Assembly: GCF_000327285.1 (NCBI RefSeq)
Contig: NZ_HE998567.1
Location: 1,077,210-1,141,209, forward strand
Reading direction: 5' to 3'
Length of the DNA: 64,000 nucleotides
Source of the DNA: Holdemania massiliensis AP2
Lineage (GTDB): Bacteria; Bacillota_I; Bacilli_A; Erysipelotrichales; Erysipelotrichaceae
Positions 44,719-52,907 of this stretch are shown here, piece after piece. The position numbers and the translations under genes were made by a program. The first letter of the stretch is position 1. Each line of letters opens with the position of its first letter. The notes under the pieces are model-generated. The model searched no databases, had not been told where the DNA came from, and saw only the letters and a program-made list of their open reading frames with translations.

Positions 44719-45405
44719 ATGAACGATCGTGAAGATTTTGATCCGATTCTTATGTTTTTTATCACCTTCTTTTTCGGAGGTTTTGGTGTTCATCATTTTC
44801 TGCGCCGGCACTATGGCTTAGGCGTGCTTTATTTCTTTACGTTTGGTTTGATGGGGATCGGCTGGTTCATTGATACGATTCGCGCCTTTATCGCGATGTT
44901 TAAAACGTCGGATGAACCGCGCCGTGACGGGCGGCGCTGCCGCCAGTGCGGGCGCCGGATCGAACCGAGCCGCAATTCCACATTATGCGCGCATTGCGAA
45001 GAAAAAATGGAACAGGAATATCTGCAGATTTCCAAACATTTCACGCGCGTGATCGATGAAGTTGAAAAAGGCCAGCCGCATTTAGAGGGTTATCTGCGCC
45101 GCTTTGATATTTTGAATAAAGATGTCGAACAGATGTGGGATCTGGCTCAGGACATTGATGTTGAACCGCCGTTTCATCAGCGTGATCTGCGGCAGGCCAT
45201 GGATCGTAAATTCGTAGAAGCGGTGAGTATGCGGATTTCGATGGCACTGGAGAAATCTCAGATCACAATGGATGCTGCAAAGTTAAGACAGGAGTTAATG
45301 GGATTGACTGAAGAATTGATCGACTGCAAATACCATTTTCCTAAATATGCTGAACTGATTACCCCGATGATCGAAAAGACCAAAGAAACGTTGAATAAAA
45401 TTTAG
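44719..45405 (+). CDS. TM2-domain membrane protein with zinc ribbon and helical C-terminal domain
   Basis: 228 residues. An N-terminal TM2 domain has two helices (FFITFFFGGFGVHHFL and YGLGVLYFFTFGLMGIGWFID). A zinc ribbon follows with paired CxxC motifs (CRQCGRRIE and CAHCEEK), then a mostly helical, charged C-terminal part recalling XpaC-like proteins. AGGAGG precedes ATG 44719; the longer frame from 44698 starts inside the ribosome site. Function unknown; TM2-zinc ribbon combinations are common in Firmicutes as membrane-linked small modules. Confidence 0.75.
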   Translation: MNDREDFDPILMFFITFFFGGFGVHHFLRRHYGLGVLYFFTFGLMGIGWFIDTIRAFIAMFKTSDEPRRDGRRCRQCGRRIEPSRNSTLCAHCEEKMEQEYLQISKHFTRVIDEVEKGQPHLEGYLRRFDILNKDVEQMWDLAQDIDVEPPFHQRDLRQAMDRKFVEAVSMRISMALEKSQITMDAAKLRQELMGLTEELIDCKYHFPKYAELITPMIEKTKETLNKI

Positions 45406-45412
45406 ATTCGGC

Positions 45413-45443
45413 AAAGAAGGCGGCGATTTGCCGTCTTTTTTTC
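45413..45443 (+). terminator. rho-independent terminator of the TM2 gene
   Basis: AAGGCGG and CCGTCTT pair (one G-T) with a following T-run of seven. Confidence 0.75.
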
Positions 45444-45541
45444 TGCGTATTTAATGAAGAAATCCCGGCTGGAAAACCATGGGTTTCATAGTTTTTATTT
45501 CTTTGCCATGGCTCAGAAAATTCAGAAATTTTCTAAAACCT

Positions 45542-45570
45542 TTGACAAGCACTGAGGTATCCGCTATAAT
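45542..45570 (+). promoter_or_regulatory. consensus promoter of tRNA-Ser
   Basis: Perfect TTGACA (45542-45547), 17 bases, perfect TATAAT (45565-45570), 12 bases before the tRNA. Confidence 0.85.
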
Positions 45571-45582
45571 ATAAAAGCACTT

Positions 45583-45672
45583 GGAGAATTGGCCGAGTGG
45601 TTTAAGGCACCATCTTGGAAAGGTGGCGAAGTGGCAACGCTTCCGTGAGTTCGAATCTCATGTTCTCCGCCA
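45583..45672 (+). tRNA. tRNA-Ser (anticodon GGA)
   Basis: GGAGAAT acceptor arm pairs with GTTCTCC; discriminator G; encoded CCA end at 45670-45672. The anticodon arm CCATC-TTGGAAA-GGTGG gives GGA. A long variable arm and GTTCGAATC T-loop are present, as expected for serine tRNA. Confidence 0.96.
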
Positions 45673-45679
45673 TGTGTAA

Positions 45680-45705
45680 ATAAAGGCTTAATCAAGCCTT
45701 TTTTC
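45680..45705 (+). terminator. terminator after tRNA-Ser
   Basis: AAGGCTT-AATC-AAGCCTT stem followed by TTTTTC. Confidence 0.85.
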
Positions 45706-45796
45706 TTTGTTTTTACTGATATTTTTTAATAATTCTTCAGAATTATCAGTCAGCTTTTGTGTTATGCTAAGAACAGTTTTCAAAGGAGGCGCCCTC

Positions 45797-46333
45797 ATGG
45801 ATTTAACCATTATGCATTGGATTACTCAGGCTTTTCAATCGCCGGTGATGACCGCTGTCATGCGATTTATTACCGGTTGGGGAAATCTGGGCGCCCTGTG
45901 GATTGGTTTTGCATGTTATTTCTATTTTATTAAAAAGGATCGGCGGACAGCGGTATTTTTGCTTTTAGCCGTTGTGCTGACCTGGACGCTGAATGATTTA
46001 CTGATCAAACAGCTTGTCGACCGGCCGCGGCCGTTTATGACGCATACGGAGCTGCCGGCGCTGATCACACAGCCGACATCCAGTTCCTTTCCTTCCGGTC
46101 ATACAGCAACCTCTTTTGCGGCGATGATGATTTTATTTGCCTGCGGCGGTCATTATCGCTGGCTGGGCTTAGGCAGTGCCGTGCTGATCGCTTTTTCCCG
46201 CATCTATCTGCATGTTCACTATCCATCGGACGTTCTGGCAGGCTGCCTTGTCGGAATTTGCGTCGGAGCCTTATGCGTACGGCTGATGAAGCAGTACCGT
46301 TTAACCCCGGCGCGTGACACCTCTGAAAAGTGA
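45797..46333 (+). CDS. PAP2 superfamily membrane phosphatase
   Basis: 178-residue membrane protein with about five helices. The phosphatidic-acid-phosphatase-2 motifs are all present: KQLVDRPRPF, SSSFPSGHTATSFA and SRIYLHVHYPSDVLAG, holding the Lys/Arg, Ser-Gly-His and Arg-His catalytic residues. Candidates are undecaprenyl pyrophosphate or lipid phosphate dephosphorylation at the outer membrane face. AAGGAGGC precedes ATG 45797; a longer frame from 45707 overlaps the tRNA terminator and is rejected. Confidence 0.92.
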   Translation: MDLTIMHWITQAFQSPVMTAVMRFITGWGNLGALWIGFACYFYFIKKDRRTAVFLLLAVVLTWTLNDLLIKQLVDRPRPFMTHTELPALITQPTSSSFPSGHTATSFAAMMILFACGGHYRWLGLGSAVLIAFSRIYLHVHYPSDVLAGCLVGICVGALCVRLMKQYRLTPARDTSEK

Positions 46334-46343
46334 TAATTTCTAC

Positions 46344-46372
46344 TTGATTTCAGCTTGGGGATCGGATATAAT
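46344..46372 (+). promoter_or_regulatory. promoter of tRNA-Leu
   Basis: TTGATT (46344-46349), 17 bases, TATAAT (46367-46372). Confidence 0.75.
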
Positions 46373-46389
46373 AAATAAGCACATGAATT

Positions 46390-46476
46390 CCCCAGGTGGC
46401 GAAATTGGTAGACGCAAACGACTCAAAATCGTTCGGTAGTGATACCATGCCGGTTCGAGTCCGGCCCCGGGGACCA
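46390..46476 (+). tRNA. tRNA-Leu (anticodon CAA)
   Basis: CCCCAGG pairs with CCCGGGG except for one A-C at position 5-68; discriminator A; encoded CCA ends at 46476. Anticodon arm AACGA-CTCAAAA-TCGTT gives CAA. The GTGGCGAAATTGGTAGACGC D-arm and long variable arm are leucine-specific features. Confidence 0.95.
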
Positions 46477-46486
46477 TTGATAACTC

Positions 46487-46515
46487 AATCAGACGTTTGT
46501 CTGATTTTTTTTATG
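46487..46515 (+). terminator. terminator after tRNA-Leu
   Basis: AATCAGAC-GTTT-GTCTGATT with a run of T residues. Confidence 0.88.
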
Positions 46516-46614
46516 TTGATTCATGATCCTGTTTAACTCAAAGATGCAAATTTCAATGAGACCTTACTCAAATCGTTTCTCTTTTGTCTGGCTGAAGTGA
46601 GTTTTTTTCACTGC

Positions 46615-46641
46615 AAATAAAAAAGTCCCGCAGGACTTCTA
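46615..46641 (-). terminator. terminator of the phnD-C-E-E operon
   Basis: AAGTCC-CGCA-GGACTT stem, followed on the minus strand by TTTTATTTGC. It overlaps the stop of the last permease gene. Confidence 0.75.
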
Positions 46642-47493
46642 GCGGGCGGAACGTTGTTTCAGCCGGGTCAGAATCAATTCAAAGACCAGCGCGGTCAGAA
46701 AGACACAGAACAATGAAAATCCCAAACCGCTGTAATCGCCGACCCGAGAATAACCGTTGATGACCGATCCAATTGTGCCTGCGACTCCAACTGCCGGACC
46801 GATGACCACAGCGACCGCAAAGTTAGTTTCACTGCGCATGGCAATCCACGAGATTATGCGGGTTGCAGCACTGGGAATCACCGCACTGCTGATCACCTGA
46901 AAGGACGTACAGCCGGTCGAGCGCAGCGCTTCAATCGTCCCTGGATCGACTTCCTCAAAGGATTCACCATAGCTTTTAACAAAGAATGCCCAGCTGTGAA
47001 AAACCATGCCGACAATCGCCGTGGTGGATGTCAGGCCATAACCGGAAATAAACAATAACACCCAGATAATCGTCGGAACCGCCCGGACAAAGCTGGCCAG
47101 CGCTTTAATTAGATTGGAAAGCCACGGCCAGGATAGATTGCGTGCGGCCATCAAACCAAACGGCAGGCCAATCAAGGCTCCCAGCACGGTAGTGATAAAA
47201 CCAAGGATTACCGTATTGATTAACAATGCCAGGATGGACAGCTGATCTGCAAACGCAATCTTATCAAAGCGGAAAAACTCAGTGGCAATCTTTGCCGCGA
47301 CTGCCGGTGAAAATTGATCCCATTTATAATTAGCAGCAAAGCCAAGAAAGAAAATCAAGGAAAACAGAAATGTGACTCCTACGGCCAGCACCAGCCAGGA
47401 AGAAACGTCTTTTTGACTCAGCTGGTAGCGGCCGCTCCGCGTTTTCTTCAGCGGCACTGCAGGCGCCTGAATGTTGGAAGCTAACGTACTCAT
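46639..47493 (-). CDS. phnE: phosphonate ABC transporter permease
   Basis: 284 residues with about six helices and the BPD_transp_1 EAA-type loop VDPGTIEALRSTGCTSFQVISSAVIP, the typical PhnE permease segment. It is the second of two permease genes. Its start overlaps the first permease by 4 bases, so both are made together and probably form a heterodimer in the phosphonate importer. Confidence 0.92.
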   Translation of the reverse strand: MSTLASNIQAPAVPLKKTRSGRYQLSQKDVSSWLVLAVGVTFLFSLIFFLGFAANYKWDQFSPAVAAKIATEFFRFDKIAFADQLSILALLINTVILGFITTVLGALIGLPFGLMAARNLSWPWLSNLIKALASFVRAVPTIIWVLLFISGYGLTSTTAIVGMVFHSWAFFVKSYGESFEEVDPGTIEALRSTGCTSFQVISSAVIPSAATRIISWIAMRSETNFAVAVVIGPAVGVAGTIGSVINGYSRVGDYSGLGFSLFCVFLTALVFELILTRLKQRSAR

Positions 47494-48266
47494 TGCAGAA
47501 TCCTCCTCCGTATTTGAGCTGAAATCTGATCAAAAATCAAGACTGCCGCGACAACCAGGACAATCGCAACCAGCAGCGACTGAAATTGGCGGAAATGCCG
47601 GTAATTGCCGATCAGATATCCAATTCCTCCCCCTGCCAGCATGCCGATAATCGTTGAGGACCGAATGTTGTTTTCTGCGGCGTACAAACTCCAGGAAATC
47701 AGGGCCGGCAGCGTTTCCGGAACCACGGCATTGAAAATAATCTGCCAGTAGGAAGCCCCGGTGGCTTCCAAGGCTTCGATACAATCCATACTCGTTTCAT
47801 CCATCGCATCCGCATACACCCGGGCCAGAAAACCAAATGAAATAATGCTCATGACCAGATAAGCAAGAAATTCGCCATACCAGAAACACATCAATAGGAC
47901 AATCGCCCATACCCCTTCCGGGATATTGCGGGTGAGTGACGCCAGCATCCTGATTATTAGGGTTAGGGTCTTATTCTTTGACGTTCGTGCTGAAATCGCC
48001 AAAGCCGCAAAGAAAGCCAGAATCATCCCCGTTGCGGCGGCTGCTAGGGCAATCAGAACCGTAACGCCCATTTCCTGAATCATCCGCCCTAATTCACTGA
48101 AATCCGGCGGCAGATAGAGCTGGATAAAACGCGTAATCGCGGCTGGAAAGTGAGTGATCATCAAGATCCAGTCAAACTGAATGCGCTGAGATCCCGCCAC
48201 CGTCAGCAAGAACCCGACGATGAGAAAAGCCGCAGTACGGATGCGTTTTTCCCGAAAGTAACTCAT
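47490..48266 (-). CDS. phnE: phosphonate ABC transporter permease
   Basis: 258 residues, about six helices. The EAA-like loop reads MDCIEALEATGASYWQIIFNAVVP. It lies between the ATPase gene (4-base overlap) and the second permease. Sequence around SLYAAENNIRSSTIIGMLAGGGIG is characteristic of PhnE. Confidence 0.93.
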   Translation of the reverse strand: MSYFREKRIRTAAFLIVGFLLTVAGSQRIQFDWILMITHFPAAITRFIQLYLPPDFSELGRMIQEMGVTVLIALAAAATGMILAFFAALAISARTSKNKTLTLIIRMLASLTRNIPEGVWAIVLLMCFWYGEFLAYLVMSIISFGFLARVYADAMDETSMDCIEALEATGASYWQIIFNAVVPETLPALISWSLYAAENNIRSSTIIGMLAGGGIGYLIGNYRHFRQFQSLLVAIVLVVAAVLIFDQISAQIRRRILQ

Positions 48267-49042
48267 GCCTGACCTCCATGTCTGAGCAAATCCTCTAATC
48301 CTTTACCATAAATCTTTTCAATGACCGCATCATCCAAGTCCTGAGGTCTGCCAAAGAACACCACTTCCCCCTGATGCATACCGATAATCCGGTCTGAGTA
48401 ATGCAGCGCAACATCCACCTGATGCAGATTGACCAGACACGGAATGTTCATCGAGGTTGCAATATCCCTGAGATATTCCATGATCACTTTTGAGGACTGC
48501 GGATCCAGTGAAGCGATCGGTTCATCGCACAGGATCATCTTCGGATGCTGAAGCAGAGCGCGGGCAATCCCGACCCGCTGTTTCTGCCCGCCGGAAAGCT
48601 TAGAGCACTTCTCATACAGGCGATCCTGCAGACCCAGCATCTGCAGCAGCCGCTGAGCCTCCTCAACATCCTCGCGGCGGTACAGCCCGAGCGTGCTTTG
48701 CAAGGTGGAATAGCTGCCCAGCCGGCCATGCATGACATTTTCCAACACGGACAGACGATAGACCAGATTGTAATTCTGAAAGATCATGCCGATATTCTTC
48801 CGAACCTCTTTCAGCTGCTTTTTGTCAGCTGCCGTTACATCCTGATCCAAAAACAGAATCTGTCCTTCGCTGGCTTCGATCATGCGGTTTATGCAGCGAA
48901 GCAAAGTCGATTTTCCCGCTCCGCTGGGTCCAATGATCGAAATCAGTTCACCTTGACGGACATCGAAGCTGACGTCATGCAGGGCCTGAACGCGATTATC
49001 ATACACTTTGGATACATGCTTCAGCGATAAAATTTCAGTCAT
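48263..49042 (-). CDS. phnC: phosphonate ABC transporter ATP-binding protein
   Basis: 259-residue ATPase. Walker A is GPSGAGKSTLL, signature LSGGQKQRVGIARAL, Walker B ILCDEPIASLD, and the switch His is in CLVNLHQVD. Full-length PhnC. It follows phnD by 20 bases with AAAGGAG before the ATG. Confidence 0.95.
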   Translation of the reverse strand: MTEILSLKHVSKVYDNRVQALHDVSFDVRQGELISIIGPSGAGKSTLLRCINRMIEASEGQILFLDQDVTAADKKQLKEVRKNIGMIFQNYNLVYRLSVLENVMHGRLGSYSTLQSTLGLYRREDVEEAQRLLQMLGLQDRLYEKCSKLSGGQKQRVGIARALLQHPKMILCDEPIASLDPQSSKVIMEYLRDIATSMNIPCLVNLHQVDVALHYSDRIIGMHQGEVVFFGRPQDLDDAVIEKIYGKGLEDLLRHGGQA

Positions 49043-49062
49043 GCGGCGTTCTCCTTTCGCGA

Positions 49063-50055
49063 TTAACCTTCATCCTTATACATTTCAAACAGGAAGTCAT
49101 AGAAATCTGCCGGCTGCTGGACAAAGCGGTTCAGCGCCGGATTGTCGGTTTCATAGAAGAAGCCGTTTTCCGCATCAAAGAAGTTCTCAACCGCATTTTC
49201 CGGTGTCAGATTCACGAAGTGATCGATCAAGGCTTTCTGCTGATCAGCGTTAATATAATCTGAGTTCACCCACAATGGGCCATTGGGAACATCGACCGTA
49301 TCAATGATATACAGCTGATCCAGGTACTCATCCCCATACTGGCAACAGAACGCACCGGCATAAACCTTATCCGTAACGATCAGCTGAACACTACCCGGAT
49401 GATTGCCGCCGAACTGGACTTCCGAGAACAGTCCGCCTTCCTTCTCTGTTTTTTCAAAAATCTGGGCTTTCTCCGTCACTTTTTTCAAGCCGTCAGGTCC
49501 GAATACCATATACAGTGAGGTTGTCGGAACTAAGCGGCCGGATGTGGAAGTGGCACTGACAAAGGAGAAGCTCTTGCCTAAGAGCTGCTCAAACATTTCA
49601 TCACGGCTCTTGCCTTCAAAATCTGCTTTATTTTTGATATCGGTTGCGATGTAGGCTTTGTAGACCGCATGATCCAGATCACCTTTGCCATCTCCATCGG
49701 CATCTTCGCCATAGGTAAACAGCGGAATCACTGCATCATCTGCCATATGCGCGGCGGCAAAGGTCGCGCCTGACTCCCAGGCAATCTGAGCCGTACCGGT
49801 CAGAATCGCTTCCGATACTGCGGAATAATCATCGCAGACGATGCCTTCGACTTTGACGTTTTCTCCTAATGCATTCTGGATTTCAGCGACCAGCATTTCA
49901 TTGGTTTTCGACAGACCTGTCGATTGTTCGTTCGGCAAAAAAGCAACTGTGATTTTTTCCGGTGCCGATCCGCCGTTCCCTGTCGATGGAGCTGCCGAAC
50001 AGCCGGCTGTCCCCAGCAGACAAGCTGCCAAGACTATCGTTGTGAATTTTTTCAT
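49063..50055 (-). CDS. phnD: phosphonate ABC transporter substrate-binding lipoprotein
   Basis: 330-residue extracellular binding protein with a lipoprotein signal (LLGTAGC, Cys19). Family segments include KITVAFLPNEQSTGLSK, AQIAWESGATFAAAH, FVSATSTSGRLVPTT and GNHPGSVQLIVTDKVYAGAF. The binding pocket Ser/Thr cluster ATSTSG matches phosphonate/phosphate binders. First gene of the transport half of the locus; a PhoP-box-like array precedes it. Confidence 0.93.
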   Translation of the reverse strand: MKKFTTIVLAACLLGTAGCSAAPSTGNGGSAPEKITVAFLPNEQSTGLSKTNEMLVAEIQNALGENVKVEGIVCDDYSAVSEAILTGTAQIAWESGATFAAAHMADDAVIPLFTYGEDADGDGKGDLDHAVYKAYIATDIKNKADFEGKSRDEMFEQLLGKSFSFVSATSTSGRLVPTTSLYMVFGPDGLKKVTEKAQIFEKTEKEGGLFSEVQFGGNHPGSVQLIVTDKVYAGAFCCQYGDEYLDQLYIIDTVDVPNGPLWVNSDYINADQQKALIDHFVNLTPENAVENFFDAENGFFYETDNPALNRFVQQPADFYDFLFEMYKDEG

Positions 50056-50150
50056 TCTTGTCCTCCTCGTGTCTTCTTCGCTTCTTCAATGAAGACAGGC
50101 CTATTTTATCAAGGGATCAAGGAGTCAGGATTGAGTCACCGTTTCTTCTC

Positions 50151-50186
50151 GGTTAAGCTTTTTAAACAAATGTTAATGGATATTAA
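50151..50186 (-). promoter_or_regulatory. PhoP-box-like array upstream of phnD
   Basis: On the minus strand four hexamers follow with exact 10-bp period: TTAATA, TTAACA, TTTAAA, TTAACC, each separated by 4 bases. They resemble the Bacillus PhoP direct repeat TT(A/C/T)A(C/A)A. A -10-like TAAAAT occurs at 50103-50108, somewhat far downstream. Confidence 0.6.
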
Positions 50187-50223
50187 CAGAGCCCGAATAA
50201 TAAAACCTTGCCTATTGCTTCCC

Positions 50224-50497
50224 ATTGGAACTTAAACCAACGGCATTCAAACGGATTAGCTGAATTCTCAGTTAAGCTAAAATTGAAAAAGGCTAAAAAT
50301 CGCTGATTCTGCCTGACTCTTGCCATTCATTTCAATAAGAACAGGCTGAAGAAGCCATCACAGCCTGTCATCCTCCGTTCTTATCGTAAACTGATTGCTG
50401 CCTTTTGATTCACCTTATCAAACGGATGCGACGTCAGACTTCGTTTTACGTTTCCGTTGCTTCTCGTTTTCTTCATTCTTATCGGCATGATCCCCAC
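50224..50497. other. intergenic region between the two halves of the C-P lyase locus
   Basis: No ORF is evident. One structure stands out: ACAGGCTG (50341-50348) and CAGCCTGT (50361-50368) pair around 12 bases, flanked by AAGAAC and GTTCTT. There is no T-run, so it is not an ordinary terminator. Confidence 0.4.
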
Positions 50498-50519
50498 AAA
50501 GAAAGCCGCTTTCGCGGCT
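50498..50519 (-). terminator. terminator of the phnG-to-phosphatase operon
   Basis: AGCCGC-TTTC-GCGGCT stem; on the minus strand followed by TTCTTTG, about 35 bases after the phosphatase gene. Confidence 0.6.
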
Positions 50520-50551
50520 GATTCTCTATTCTTGAGCATGCCGATCTGCCG

Positions 50552-51355
50552 TTAAATCCGGTTGACCGTCAAAAATTTATTTACAATCTGGGTATATAAG
50601 TCCCGGCTGCCGGCTGCTAAAAAAGGAACTGAGGTGCTGTACAGCGCCTGCCGGTCATGAAACGGCAAACCCCAGGCCCCGCCGGTTTCATTGATCAGAA
50701 TTGCCGCTGCAGCATAATCCCACGTCTTCAAATGGGCGGAAAGATAGACATCCAGCTCCCCGGCCGCAAGCCGGCAGAGGCACAGGGAGGCACAGCCGCT
50801 GCTGCGGTGTCCGCGGATATGCGACGCCAGTTTTTCCAGCTGAATCCCATACTTGCTTTTTAACAGCGCTATGCTTTTCAGGCTGACATCGGCTACACAT
50901 CTGGACAGCGGCTTATCCTGCGGCAGCTTTGCCAATCGTTCCCCGTTTTTCCACGCTCCGCCGCCGGTAATGCCCAGATACAGATCATCCGTTTCAACAT
51001 CGTAAACCAAACCAAAAACCGGACGTTCTTCCTCATAATAAGCAATGGAAATCGTATAATCCCGTTTCCAGGTAACAAAATTAGTCGTTCCGTCAATCGG
51101 ATCAATAATCCACGTCTGCGTTTTCGGCTTATAGCTTACCCATTTTTCTTCCGTCAGAAAGCTTTGGCCTTTAAAACGCTTGCGGATCGCAGAAACCAGC
51201 AGTTTTTCCGTCTGCTTGTCCGCATCGCTGACCAGATCGCCGACATCATGATTTTTTAAATGGATCTTTAACTCATTCCGTGAACGGCTGCGCAGCTGGG
51301 CGCCGGCTTCGCGAATCAAAGCCTGTGCAAAGATTAGTTTTTCTTCCGTCGACAT
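50552..51355 (-). CDS. inositol monophosphatase family protein
   Basis: Mg-dependent sugar/inositol phosphatase fold, 267 residues. Metal-site motifs: the IIDPIDGTTNFV signature, a GDLVSDADKQTE segment upstream, and HLKTWDYAAAAILINETGG near the C terminus. It overlaps the PHP gene by 22 bases and ends the C-P lyase operon. It may dephosphorylate a ribose- or inositol-phosphate intermediate of the phosphonate pathway; SuhB-like inositol-1-phosphatase is the generic alternative. Confidence 0.88.
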   Translation of the reverse strand: MSTEEKLIFAQALIREAGAQLRSRSRNELKIHLKNHDVGDLVSDADKQTEKLLVSAIRKRFKGQSFLTEEKWVSYKPKTQTWIIDPIDGTTNFVTWKRDYTISIAYYEEERPVFGLVYDVETDDLYLGITGGGAWKNGERLAKLPQDKPLSRCVADVSLKSIALLKSKYGIQLEKLASHIRGHRSSGCASLCLCRLAAGELDVYLSAHLKTWDYAAAAILINETGGAWGLPFHDRQALYSTSVPFLAAGSRDLYTQIVNKFLTVNRI

Positions 51356-52143
51356 AATCGGTCCCCTTTCCAGCTGATGGTTCCGATCGGCGGCTCTTTG
51401 CCGTAACGGCCATGATTGTCGCTGCCGGCGGTTTCAATCAACCCTAAGGCCATGGCTATTTCATGCAGCTGCATCACCTGGCTGAAAGAATGGGAACTAT
51501 GCCCTGTTTCAATTCCATCCAGGCCCAAATCCTTCCATTTCCAGATCTGTTCGATGCAGCCTGAAAGACCGGGATGTGCCAAAACAGCGAGTCCATGATC
51601 GGCGTGGATGGCTTCCATCGCCTCCTGCACCGATGGAAAGAGGATCGCCCGTTCGCAAATTCCACCGTTTTTAAAGGTTTTCCTGTAGAAATCACCGTGA
51701 AGACTTTCGGCAATACCTTTTTCCGTCAGGACGTCCATAATATGCTGCTTATAAATCCACATGCTGTGACCCAGCCGTTCGATCACTTCCTCAACCGTGA
51801 TCGGATATCCTGCCCGCTGCAGCTGTTCAATCTGCCACATTGAGCGCTCCTGCTGCTGAAGCAGCGTCTTATGGCAAAGTCGGCGCAGGTGAACAGCCTC
51901 CGGATCAAAATCATAGCCCAAAACATGGATGGGACGTCCCTGTTCGTCCTGCGCGCTGACTTCAACGCCCAATACGATTTCCAGATCCGGACTCAGCTTT
52001 GCCGCCTGCAGCGCCCCCTCTACGCAGTCATGATCGGTCAGGGCGATCGCTTCCAGATTTCGCTGACGTGCCTGATTCAAAATTTGTTTTAAAGTCTGGT
52101 CTGAATCTGAGTAATCCGAATGAATGTGGTAATCCCAGCTCAT
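51334..52143 (-). CDS. PHP-domain phosphoesterase, PhnPP-like (cyclic ribose phosphate dihydrolase candidate)
   Basis: 269-residue PHP protein with trinuclear metal site: HIHSDYSDSD, ALTDHDCVEGA, a VLAHPG loop and GSDNHGRYG. The PHP protein of Eggerthella C-P lyase operons (PhnPP) hydrolyses 5-phosphoribosyl 1,2-cyclic phosphate twice, giving ribose 5-phosphate and phosphate. Being inside the C-P lyase operon and without phnP or phnN in the window, this gene fits that role. It overlaps phnL by 4 bases (ATGA) and the phosphatase by 22. Confidence 0.82.
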   Translation of the reverse strand: MSWDYHIHSDYSDSDQTLKQILNQARQRNLEAIALTDHDCVEGALQAAKLSPDLEIVLGVEVSAQDEQGRPIHVLGYDFDPEAVHLRRLCHKTLLQQQERSMWQIEQLQRAGYPITVEEVIERLGHSMWIYKQHIMDVLTEKGIAESLHGDFYRKTFKNGGICERAILFPSVQEAMEAIHADHGLAVLAHPGLSGCIEQIWKWKDLGLDGIETGHSSHSFSQVMQLHEIAMALGLIETAGSDNHGRYGKEPPIGTISWKGDRLCRRKKN

Positions 52144-52850
52144 GCATCCATCGCTCCCGACTGCATGTTATAACGGCGGTCGCAGAGATTCTCCATGAAC
52201 TCCAGGTCATGAAAAATCCCCAGCATTGTCGTCCCTTCCTGCTTCAGCTGTTCAATCAGATTGCGTACCTTGCGTTTGGAATGTTGATCCAAAGAAGCTG
52301 TCGGTTCATCCAGAAGCAATAACCGCGGATGCTTGACCATCGCCGAAGCGATATTTAAGCGCAGCTTTTCACCGCCTGAAAAGGTGTTGGGATAGGTATC
52401 CCATAAGCTTTCATCGAGTTCAAAATGACGTAGGATCGCTTCGGCTTCACGCAGCGCTTCCTCGGCTTTACCGCCCATTTCCAGCACCGCATTTTCAACG
52501 ATCTGACGCGCTGTCGTGCGCGGCATCAGCTGTAAGAATTGTGAAACGTAGCCAATTTCATAACGCCGCAGATAAAGGATTTGGCGTTCTGACGCCTGAC
52601 ACAGATCGATCCAGCCATATTTCTCGCTGGCATACCAGATTTCGCCGGTCTGCGGCAGATTCGTGCGGTAGATGCCTTTGAGAATCGTTGATTTCCCGCT
52701 GCCGCTCTTTCCGGTAATGCCGATAAACTCGCCTTTGTTCAACGTCAGACTGACATGTTGGCAGGCATGGATCGTCTTGCCGCTGTTGTAAATCGTAAAT
52801 TGTTTTGACAGATCGCGGATCTGCAGACAAATCTGTTCATTGTGTTTCAT
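52140..52850 (-). CDS. phnL: C-P lyase system ATP-binding protein PhnL
   Basis: 236-residue ABC ATPase without a membrane partner. Walker A GKSGSGKSTIL, signature FSGGEKLRLNIASAM, Walker B LLLLDEPTASLD. PhnL is required for the assembly that makes ribosyl phosphonate triphosphate. Its start is 57 bases after phnM and its end overlaps the PHP gene. Confidence 0.93.
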   Translation of the reverse strand: MKHNEQICLQIRDLSKQFTIYNSGKTIHACQHVSLTLNKGEFIGITGKSGSGKSTILKGIYRTNLPQTGEIWYASEKYGWIDLCQASERQILYLRRYEIGYVSQFLQLMPRTTARQIVENAVLEMGGKAEEALREAEAILRHFELDESLWDTYPNTFSGGEKLRLNIASAMVKHPRLLLLDEPTASLDQHSKRKVRNLIEQLKQEGTTMLGIFHDLEFMENLCDRRYNMQSGAMDA

Positions 52851-52907
52851 ACGTATCTCCTCGCCTTGTGGCTGAATCTGTTCTTCTGTCCGTTGAGGCC
52901 TTGCCGA

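Noticed and set aside
47585-47600. Extra copy of the CCGGTAATT operator
   Set aside because: It lies inside the phnE coding sequence and is not near a start, so it is probably chance.
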